Source of the DNA: Apostichopus parvimensis
Taxonomy: Eukaryota; Echinodermata; Holothuroidea; Aspidochirotida; Stichopodidae
DNA: 25,946 bases
Reading direction: 5' to 3'
NCBI GenBank assembly: GCA_000934455.1
Contig: KN885309.1
Location: forward strand, 14,237-40,182
The notes under the pieces were generated by a model. The model saw only the letters and a program-made list of their open reading frames with translations. It was not told the origin of the DNA and did not search any database. Shown here one piece after another: positions 13,001-25,000 of this stretch (its first letter is position 1; every line of letters starts with the position of its first letter). The translations under genes were made by a program, and so were the position numbers.

Positions 13001-16000
13001 ATCCCAACACCAAACTCCCCATCCCACCTTGAATCCTGCACATCACTGATTCATATAACATATCAGCATTAGAACTTGACTAGTTCCTATAAAATAGCAG
13101 GCTACAATTTAAAATTTCGATGAAAGTGTAAATGTAAATTTGTATATGATTAACCCAAAGATCATCAAAACTATCAAAACAGACATCTATTTTTTTCTTT
13201 TATTCTGTCAAACTTCAATATGCACGAAGAGGATATAAAATGTTTATGATTTTGTATTCATGGTAATCTTAATAAGTGTATCTATACCTACATTATTTAC
13301 AATAATTTTGGTGTCCCATGTACAAACATTTCTAATTTAATGTGTGCTGTACCTGAGTCCTATCATAGCTAATAAAGCAAAACAAATGTGTTTCAGTACA
13401 TAAAAACTAAGAATTTAATATGAACAAGCATAAAATTGCTATCAAATAGAGACGATATTTGATGCAAATGTTTGCATTCAGTTGTGTCTGACAGCCATTC
13501 TTGATTAGTTTGTTTTTCTGCGATGGGTATACTGCAGTTATGTCACCAACCTGCACCGCTTAACTATGACATCAGCTGTATATTACTGGCTGATTATCCA
13601 TGCTTGCACCACATGATCATAGAATGAGTCATGTCTACTGGTTTCATTGAGCCACATCCACATCTTAAACTTTGCAAACATATATTTCCTTCCCAACTGG
13701 GCACCTGAAATATCTTCTAGTGCAAACATATAAAGCAGCAACATGTCTTAGATGTAAGCTTGATACCATACATTTGCAATCATATAAACACCAATATAAA
13801 GAAAGTTAGTTTACCACAACCCTTTTGTTGGAGTAATATGAATGGAAAATACTACACATGAAAAAAAAACAATAGAATTTGCAAAAGAATAGAAATGAAA
13901 TATAATACAAAATAAAGAAGTTCCTGTGAAAGAGTGCTGCCATGCTACCACAGATATATTATGCAAAGATTTATCTATTATTGAACCATTTCTTTTGTTT
14001 ATCAAGCTGAGTTTAAGGACTCTCCCAGATTAAATATCTTACTTTGATGTAATTTGCATTAATGTAGCCAATATCTGACCCACTAGAGTCCTTATGCAGT
14101 TTAACTCTTGAATGATCATCTGTAGGGAAATAAATGTGAACATTTTCAAGTCATAAGATGTCAACAGCTGATTCTTCAGAGAATTACTCTCTGTCTCTCT
14201 CCATTTCTTTTAATCTTTGTAAAACAAGCATGCACCATGAGACTGTGTGACATTTGAAATGAAAGTGAAGTTAAACTATACCAGAATTAGTTATGAATCT
14301 GTTTGCCTTCAGTTGCTAAAGGCAGTTGTAAAAGTTATCTTTGTCGAAATGACTTGATCTGAAGAAACAAGGAGCAATATCGATACTATCAGAATATTAT
14401 GCAAAGTAGAGAAAAAGGAGCAGAGCTAGCTCCATGGAGTTATGCCAACTAAATTGTGCTTCAATTTTCCACAATTAGGGAACAACATATCAGCAACACA
14501 AACTTGAAAATAAAAGATTTAGCTCACTGTCTGAGATGACATACAGCCTTTATTGATCTTTCCTGTTCCAATATTGTGCATTCCTACAACACCATTCAGA
14601 TATACTGGACCATTATATTGAATGTGTAGTCTGGGACTTATTCACTTACAAGGTAATATTCCACTGTCTTGGTTCTCATCCTTCAGAATCCCAACAGTCC
14701 ATGGATGCTGCTTGCCACATGGTAGTTTCTGTGAAATGTTGAGACAATTTTTAGGTTTGATCTGTTTTATTTGGCAAGTTCTTGACTAAGCCAATATTCA
14801 CGATAATTTCAATTGCATAGCCACATATTATTAACATCGCCATACATTGAAAGTTCGCTCTAATGATGAATACCTTTAGCATGCAATCCTTATTCAACAA
14901 TGTCACACTCATTTATCACAATCTCACAGATCTGAAATTTAACCATCACCATCTCACAGACATGAAACTTATCCATGACAGAGCAATAGGCATATAATCC
15001 ATAATAGAGCAGTGGCTAGTGGTCTTAATACTTGGAGGGGCAAATGAAGGTGTCAGGTCGGAATGACCCAGCGGCACCGCAGGAGCTGTTGGGGTCCAGG
15101 GGTTTGCCTACAGACCCTGGTGGGGTCCAGTAAGAGGTCCTTGTAAGAGCAGTACGCTTACCTTAAACTCATATGTGATTATCAAAGCACCTAGATTCAT
15201 TCACGATAGAGCGGAAAGCTTACCTTAGAATCATACGTGATTATCAAAACACCTAGGTTTATTTATAATAGAGCAGTACCCTTCCCTTAAACTCATCTGT
15301 GATTATCAAAACACCTAGGTTTATACATGATAGAGCAGTATGCTTACCTTAAACTGAACTGTGGTTATCAAAAAACATAGGTTCATACATGATAGAGCTC
15401 TAAGCTTACCTTACACTCATCTGTGAGTATCAAAACATCTAGGTTCATCCATGATGTCGCTGTATGCTTGCCTTAAACTCATCTGTGATTATCAGATCAC
15501 CTACTGTATGTTCAATTTTGTTAGAGCTTTCGCTTACCTTCAACTCATCTGTTATAATCAAAACACTTAGGTTCATCCACAATAGAGCAGTATACTTGCC
15601 AGCCTTAAACTCATCTGTGATTATCAAAACACCTAGGTTCATCCATGATTGAGTAGTAAGCTTACCATAAACTCATCTGTGATAGTATCCTCTGGGACAA
15701 AATTTTTATCCTGTAACTGCTTCGGTAAATCTTTGATTTTGATTCTACAAGCAACCACATCTTTGGATTTTGCAGTTCCTGGAAGTTCCTCATAACATTC
15801 ATCCAAAGACCTACCCATTTGTGACATATCAATGATCGGTAAGGGTCCTCTATCCCGGATGCTTGGATTACCCAAGTCACTCTTATCAAGTGTTGCTTTG
15901 CAAATGTCCATCACCTCACAATCCATTTCACTGCCCTTTATTCCTGGTTTATTCTCAATTTCCACATCATCGTAACTGTCACTTTCCCTTTCTTTGTTAG

Positions 16001-19000
16001 ATATTTCATATTCAACATAACCTCCATTTGCATAATCATCAGAGTCAGTGTAATTGCCTGTAATTTCTAAAGCTGAGAATGACGTCCTCTTTGGTACTTC
16101 ATATGCACCACCTTCTGCATCATCTGCATTAATTCCATGAGTTGTTAAAGGTATGTGACTTGCATAAACATGAGATGGAGCTGTGTAAAAACATAAATCA
16201 AAGACACATTGCGATTCTGAAGTATCATGCAATCATGATCTTGTGAAGGAACTATAGAAACTGAATCAAAGACATGTTGCTATGAAGAATTCCAACATCA
16301 AATATAATTATTAAATCGGACTCGCTAGTATGCACTTATGCTTGTTATAGAGGTAACACTATTATCTTTTAATAGTGTCAGTCATACTATCGTATATATA
16401 GAAGAAACACTGTTTAACATGAACTAATGTCAGCTATAGTATCACGTATCTAGAAGAAACCCTGTTTATCGTGTACCATGTATGTCAGCCATGGTAACAC
16501 ATATTTATCAGTAACACTGTTATCATGTAGGCTATACTAATGTCAGCCATATTATATCACATATATAGAAGTAAAGCTAATACATGTACTAATGTCAGCC
16601 ATAGTATCACATAGAAGAAACACTGTTTATCATGTACTAATGTCAACCATAGTAACACATATCTATCAGTAAAACTGTTATCATTTAGGGCTGTAGGCTA
16701 CTAATGTCAGCCATACTTTATCTCATATATAAAAGTAAAACTGATACATGTACTAATTTAAGGCATAGTATCACATATACAGAAGAAGAACTATTTATCA
16801 TGTAATGATGTAGGCCATAGTATATCACCTATATAGAAGTAATACTGTTATCATGTACTGAAAGATAATAACACTCCAATACTTTACAACTTGTACATGA
16901 CTATATCACAATTAGTGACTTGAATAATGAATCTTAAATACAGGACCATGCATGATCACATTTAAGGAAGCTTTCATTTGGTCTGCACACTTCATACTGA
17001 GTATTAATTTGGCAGAAGGTTTGAATTCATCAAACTAAGAAACCTTCCAATTAGGGAGCAAATTAATGTATTCAATGTTAGCTCCAAGACACTTTTGTAT
17101 GTTAGTAACCTACAGTGGCCATTGGAAAATGTTTCTTTCATTGACTTTAACTTCATGGCAGTAAACATGTAAGTTGACCAGTCAAACTGATGAACTCCAA
17201 ATTGTTTTGGACAGTCTCAAAACCAAAAAGTTTGATCAAAATTGAGTCAAATACTTGCCTATAAGTGACATTTCTGACATGTTTAGTCATTTTATAAGGA
17301 CTTTGTAAAAGTCCTGAGAATAGTTGTTCCTCCTGAATGTAAATCTACAACTTTACCTGCAGTTGCTCCAGGATCTGCTTTCTTCCTTCTGAGATACCTA
17401 AACAATAAATGAAGAGAAAGGGAAAAAAGAAATTAAGATAGAAATTAAACCAAGGTAAGCTTTACCCATGAATAACAAGTCAGTCCAGTGTAGCCATTCT
17501 CTATCAATCCTCATTGGTAGATACAAAATAAATCATAGCAATGAATGACTAATTGTTTCCAAACAATTCTTATCATCTTACAGTAGAGTTATTAATCATA
17601 GGAAGAAATTATAAATACCTTAGAATTAATTACCATTCATAATTCTGTTCTTACGAACGATTTGTACTTCATAGCTACAAAATTTTAATTCATAATAACA
17701 TATTTAATACTAGCCATGTTGTACCAACAACATACAGGGTAATACGTTATTCAAAAAACGTGACAACATTGTTAACTTGATTCAAAAGCATGAGTGATGA
17801 ACATCAAAGATGTCAATGGACATCCATACTATAAACTTTGGGAACAGACTTACCATCGAAACACTATTATGCAAATCACAATGGTAACAAGCAACACCAC
17901 AGCAAGAATCGTCAAAGTTGGGGCAAGAAAAGCAACTGAAGAAGAGTAAAAAAAGTACAAAATGTCTAAAATACTCTAATATGTTAAGATTTCCTCAAAC
18001 AATATCCATTGCTTAGGGTCAGGATTATTTATGAAAGATGCAAAAGTGCAGTTACAAGTATTTACAACAATATAACAAATTAATGGCAATCAATAACATA
18101 TTCCTGAGAGTCGACTCTGCAGGATGACCTGTTTATTTACCGTTAGTTGCATCTTTGGCCTCTGTTATCAGTCTTGGATCACTCCAGGCAACACTGACAT
18201 CCTAGAAAAGAAGAATGTATCCATGGTAACAATTCAAAGGATTGTGATAATTAAAGTTATTTAAATAGCATGTGTCTTAACTTATGTCTCTCAAATAGAA
18301 TCATTTTCTTATCAAATGAGTTCTTATTAATATCAAACTGAATGACACCTATCCCTGGGAGTAAAACCCAATACAGTCTGTTATAAATATATTTCAGTCT
18401 ATATTATTATGGGACTGTACTTGTCTCAAGCTGCACATCTTGAGGAAATCAACCACTTATACAGCATTTAACAAAGCAACCAACAAATAAACAACGGCTG
18501 CCTTCGTTCTTCATTTAGTGAGATTATGTATCCTTGTCACAACCATGCCACATCATCTCTACTCCTCTTCTTGAATTAACCTCATTGTCTAGTCTACATT
18601 AAACTAATCCAACTTTAGACTATTGGTACTCTCCCTCCCGCTGACACACCTTCCCTTCCATTTGCTAGGCAGCCAATTCTGCTGATATGCCCACTTGTCC
18701 AACTTCAAGCCAGTTCCAAGGAACAGCTGGTACTCTTGGCCTGTATCAAACCTACTTTACTTCAGTACACCCCACATTAATCCCTACAGATCCAACATGC
18801 ATTATTCCTTATCCATTCACCCTGAATTAATCTCCACTCATCCACCCCAAATTAATCCCTATCCATCCACCTTGCATTAATCTCCACCTATCCAACCACA
18901 ATGATCCTTTTTTTCTTCCAGAAGCCTCAGAGGTCAAATTCTGCAGATATGCTCACTTGTCCAACTTTACTGCCAGTTCCAATGAACACCTGGTATTCTT

Positions 19001-22000
19001 GATCTTTACTCAAGGGTGCATTATAATAAATCCCGTACTCCTTTCCATCGCCAATGGTGAAAGACTGTTCTTCCTCAGATTTCTGAACTTCTGCTGTGAT
19101 GTAATGACCAGGATTATCATCATAATTCCCGACACCATCAACATTTCTCTTGATCTTATCTTGCCCTAGCTCAGATTTGATTCTTATGTAGTAACCTCTG
19201 AAATGGAAAAGGATGGCATTAAACATACCAGAGATCTAAACAACTGAAGAATTATTTTTAAATGCATTTATATCATCTACATGAGGTGATGCTTTCATAA
19301 TGCTTATTGCAGATACATATGGTTACATGCAGACCACTATATATGCATATACACTGGAAACACAAATTACCAAGCATCTTACATCTTCACCACGACACAT
19401 ATACAAAAAGTATATACCAACTTGCCAAATGAATACGTGTTGAAATTCCTTACAATGATTAAAACTTGTATCGTTTTGATCCACCGTTTATGCCAAAAGT
19501 TGACTAAGTCACAGATTAGGAATAAACAACTTGAAGCCTCTCAATTGTATTGATTTCATTCTTGCCTTGAACACCAATAGTTTGTTAACTACGCGTTGCT
19601 TGACTTTACTTTTGTAGGTAAGTGGTCTGAAATATTGTTACACTGTGATCTCTGAGAAAGGTAGGCCCAGAAGTAACTGGGATGTTTGGACAAAATGAAC
19701 CTGTGACATCACAACCATGTTTGTACTGCTTTAACGTTTTGTTGCATATTTCAAATGTCATTTCCTTTTAACATGTAAAACAGTTATGTATATTCTTTGG
19801 TGTAGTGTGCTGTTTTTTAGGGTAATCTGTCTTATAATACAAAACAGCTCTCTTTATAACTATCACAAAAAGAATGAATTTCAATGTAAGATGAATATAA
19901 ATAACAGAAAAAAAATTGTTGTAAGAACAGTATCCAATTTCACTATCTCTTTAAACTTTGAGAAAGTATCCACTAAACATTGGAGATAATCATCAATGTA
20001 AAGCAGGGACATTGCCTAGATTGTGACATATAGACAAATCAGCTCCTCACAAGCAACACAAAAGTAGTCTATAAGAGACATCAGACTTGAGGTCTCCAAA
20101 AACACGTTTAATTTAATATATTTGACAGCTATAAATGCTGCTCGAACCAGGCTTAACCTTGTGAAGAACATTTGTGAGACGGTAATCATTAATATAATGC
20201 TGGACACCAAAATGGTTCACTACTTCTACTACGTTAACTGATTGACTGAGCTTGCAACTTCTGTTCTTCTATTTAACCATTTATTTAACCATTCCACAAT
20301 TCCATCATAGTCGGGGATGGTCACCTTGATCAGGCACAAAAAGAATGGGCAATATAGAAGGAAGTTTCCTTGTACAAAACATAAATGACTTAATATTCCC
20401 ACCTGCACATTCTTTATATTCTATCACTATTAAGGTTACATATAGAGAGAAGAAACTATTAGGAAACTGCTTATCAACTGCAAAAAGAACATATAGGTAT
20501 TAAAATGTGTAGAACTATTCACGGTTGCTGTGATTACTTTCTTTGTTGAAAATCGATATTTTTTATTCTTTTTCAGTTAGATTTGCCTGAATAAACCCTC
20601 TCGGTTGTGGGTAGTGAAATACCATCCAATAGCAAAAGGCTGACACGGAAATAACCATATATGTGCTTGTGCACCTGCACTAGAGTACATGACAATGCAA
20701 ACTGGGTGTAAGACTTGCCTCAACATAAGGTCACAAAATGGTGGCATACATGTGCAAAAGAGAATGTGGGTTACGGGGGAAGCCTATCCTCAGTTACTAG
20801 GGAAACAATGGATACACTTCCCACCCCTCTCCCTTTCCTTCAACATTAGACAAAGTATTTTATTCACACAAAACCTTGGGCTTAAGACTAAATAGAATAG
20901 GCATGCTGCAAAATGCACCATTTGACCTATAAAAGTTAACTTTTTTATATGTTTCTTGAGGATCCCCAAATCCCCTTACATAGGGGATGACTTCAATAAC
21001 CCCAGGGCAGCACACCCTCTATTATAAAAGCCTTCATTTGCCTCTGGGCCTACCACAAAGGTTCAGGCATCTACCTTATTCAGTAGGGAGTCATTTTGAA
21101 GTTATTATTTATTAACATAACCTTCCGTTTAAAGCTACATAATTATCTAAGTGTAGTCTAAGTGTGTCTCAGAATATACCATTTGACATTTAAAAGTACT
21201 TTCTTTTGGGAGTGGACCCCACACCCTGTTGTCTATAGGTAACAGCTTCAGTGACCCCAGTGTAGTCCCTTCTTCATAAAATCATTCAGTTGCCATATTT
21301 TATTTTAACGTATTTTACGTATTTTAGATGATGAGAAAGCTCAATAACTGTTCAGTATAATGAGGGCTCCTTTCTAGTGACAGAGAACAAACAAATTTGG
21401 ACTATATCAGCAATCCCACAATGATAAATGACTTATGACCACACAGCAGATGTTAATGAGATAATTAGTAACTTACGAGGCATACTGTTGATTGAGAGCT
21501 GGCAGAATCAAGGCAGCAGTACCAGTCTCTGTTCCATGTATGGTTGAAGGAATAAATGGAGGTACCAATCCTATAAATGAAGTAAAAGTAATGGACAAAT
21601 AATAGAAGTTAAAAATACTGTTATTTAAAGCTTTGAATTACTGTAAGCTATCATAGTCTACTTTATGAAATGATGTCTCGTATAAAATGCTGTTGTTATT
21701 GATTCACTGTTTGCAGTAGAAGATTGTACGCTCTTCTTGTGGAATATCTGGAAAAATGTTGATGAGGGGACTTCCATCTATACTCAAGTGTTAGACGAAT
21801 AATGCATGTCACATATTATCCAACATCATAACCTACAGCAGTGTCCACTGATATGTATGCCCTTCCTTTACATCACTACATCACAAGGAGGTACTAAATA
21901 CATTTGTCCAGATTTTATTAATTTGGCGAGGAGCAAAATTCAAAGACACTGAAATTGAAGACAAGACAAAGAAACCCTCAGTTTGTTTACAAACTGTAAC

Positions 22001-25000
22001 AATGCTGTCCTCAACATATGTAATGTACTGATCATAGATCTTACCAACCATATGGTCATCTAGAGTAGCAGTAAGAATCTATGGTTATTATTTGTTAGGG
22101 ACCAGAAAGATGTATGAGAATAATTGTGTGCTCTGTGTTATAATGACCATATCCCAGTGCAGATAAGCAGCTAGAATTGATTGTTACAGATATGGCTAGA
22201 GACTATGAAGATTACCTGTGAATAAGTTTGTCCTATCTGTTATACTGACAACTTCCCCTTCCCCAGCAGATGTTTGGGCATTTAGCTGTATTTCATATAC
22301 AGTAGAAGGCTCCAGCTCTGTAAGTTGATACACAATGTGTGGTCCTGAGTTTGCAATTTCTACTTTTAGACCAAATTCAAGGGCAACAAATTGTTGATCA
22401 TACGACTTCTGAATTGGCCGGTACTGCAGCTGGAGGTCAAAATGACGTCAATATTAGCACCTGGCAAACCATCACCAGATTCAAATGTACAACGTTACAT
22501 CATTCATTAATATATGAATATTGTTTATCTCATAGAATTCGAGCCTTTGCTCCCTCCACAAATGATCCTGGACTAACAAACATCTGTAGAGATATACAAT
22601 TTGGATTTAAACAAATATTTTTTTCAAAGAAATTATTTTAATTAAATTTCAAATGTTTAGTCAACTTTCATTTATTTGTGGGACTGATGCATTTGCTTGT
22701 AGGGTATCTTCCATGCCAAACACTTTCTACAGCTCCTCGGTGAATACCAAGAGGTAAAAGCAATATAAAGCATTACTACTTTACTAGAGAATTTGGCACA
22801 ATAGCAACTTAAAGGGTTTCCAAAATGATCTAGTTTTAAGAAAACCCACCCACCATAGACTTTGGGCACACAACCCAAACAACCCCTTCCCTCTCACATC
22901 AAGTCTGTATTCCACAAATGTGAGCACAAGTCTCTTGAAAAAGGTATAGATATGACACATGGTTGTGATTAAAGGATGTGTAATTGTACTGTGTAATGTG
23001 TCATTAACTCCTGATAGATATCCTTTTAAGTATGTGAAAATCTATTTGAGAAGTTAATATTACAGCTACAAAATTATGAGTAGCATGCAACCTTTATAAA
23101 ATCGAAATCACTAAAGCAATTCTAATTCTACTGAACCCATTTTACTTCTAATGGCAAAACAGACAGATTAAAAGCCTTTCAATTTACTGAGATCAATTAT
23201 ATTTCAAAATAAAATCAGACTATTTGGCAATAATTCATCCAATAAGAAGAACACTTTCAGAATGTTGACTGTTAATATATTGTTACCTGGTAATTAATAA
23301 TTAATTCCTGTGGATTGACTGGCTTGTCCCATTCTAGTGTCATGGAAGTCTCTGTTCTATTAGTTAAAGTAACAGTTCCTGGTGGGCCTGGCACTACAAA
23401 GAGACGATCATGTTATAACATTTACCATGCCTGATAATAAAAGCTAAAAATAATACACATGATATACATGATTCATTAACGTGTTGTATACAGGTATTTT
23501 GTAGCTGTTCATGAAATACCATGGTAACAAGACAGATGTTTAATACATGCACACACATCTATAAGTTCTATCATATATGTATACAGCGAGTGCATACATA
23601 GCTCCTGCCTATCTTTTGGCTACCAAGAGAAACAAGAGCATCAATGATGCTGTAACTCATACCATTGACTGATAGGTGAAGAACATTTGTGCAGATGCTG
23701 CACAAGGAGAAGAATTTCACATATAATGCAGTCCGCTTAAAACAAAATGGCTGTGATAAACCCTTGGTGACATTTGACTTCAATTTTGCTGAGTAAGAGA
23801 ACATAACCCAATACTACCGAAGTATGCCAGAGTTTGGTGATCTGTGATTGCATTCTTTACAAAAAGCAGCATTACACTGATATGTACACAAGACCCATTC
23901 GGCAAATGAAAGACATTTGACTTCAAATTCCTGAACCATACTAATGGCTCACCATCCATAGAAGATTATTGTGTACAAATATCATCTGAATTAATGGAAG
24001 GCTCAATGTGTAGAAGCAATATCCTAGTATGGTCAGACAGTTAGATAAACCCTCGCTTATCCCAGAGACTCATAAAGCAAATTGGTTATGAGGGGAAAAA
24101 TCTGATTAGTGTCATTACATAGTTTGAAAAGTAGTGAATATTCAGTAAAAGAATGAATCCATTAACTAGCATAGCAAAAACATTGAACTTCCTCCCATTT
24201 TTTTTCTGATTTTTAAAATTTGATGGGTATCTGAACCAGTTCTTGAATCAAAGGACTTTCCAGTTGGTACAAATTAAATGATAAATGCATACATATTCAC
24301 AACATGCAACCAGTTTCACTATTCTTTCATTTTACCATCACCCCACCATTTCTCTATTCTGGCTAACACATCGCTTTCTGGACCAATTACCAATAACTTA
24401 GTAGATCTTCAGGCAATAAATGAATATTCATGACACCAATTGTACTCACCATCCTCTTCTGTTGTAACTATGATGGCATCACTAGCTGGACCAATTACCA
24501 ATAACTTAGTAGATCTTCAGACTATAAATGAATATTCATGTCACCAATCGTACTCACTATCCTCTCCTTTTGTAACTATGATGGCATCACTAGCTGGACC
24601 AATTACCAATAACTTAGTAGATCTTCAGACTATAAATGAATATTCATGACACCAATAGTACTCACCATCCTCTTCTATTGTAACTATGATGGCATCACTA
24701 GCTGGACCAATTACCAATAACTTAGTAGATCTTCAGGCAATAAATGAATATTCATGACACCAATTGTACTCACCATCCTCTTCTGTTGTAACTACGATTG
24801 CATCACTATCTGGACCAATTACTAATAGCTTAGTAGCTCTTCAGACTATAAATGAATATATGTCACCAATTGTACTCACCATCCTCTCCTTTTGTAACTA
24901 TGATGGCATCACTAGCTGGACCAATTACCAATAACTTAGTAGCTCTTCAGACTATAAATGATTATTCAGGACACCAATTGTACTCACCATCCTCTTCTGT

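Noticed and set aside
14120..14649. A hidden exon restoring KNRY to D1
   Set aside because: No such coding stretch was seen in either neighbouring intron, and exons 10 and 11 already join in frame through the split Tyr codon of YDHSRV.
15464..15652. Plus-strand frame with repeated [18 protein letters not shown] text
   Set aside because: Antisense shadow of the 62-bp donor-edge array.
22339..22641. Plus-strand 100-codon frame over exon 3
   Set aside because: Overlaps the well-supported FN3 exon on the opposite strand and shows no domain.
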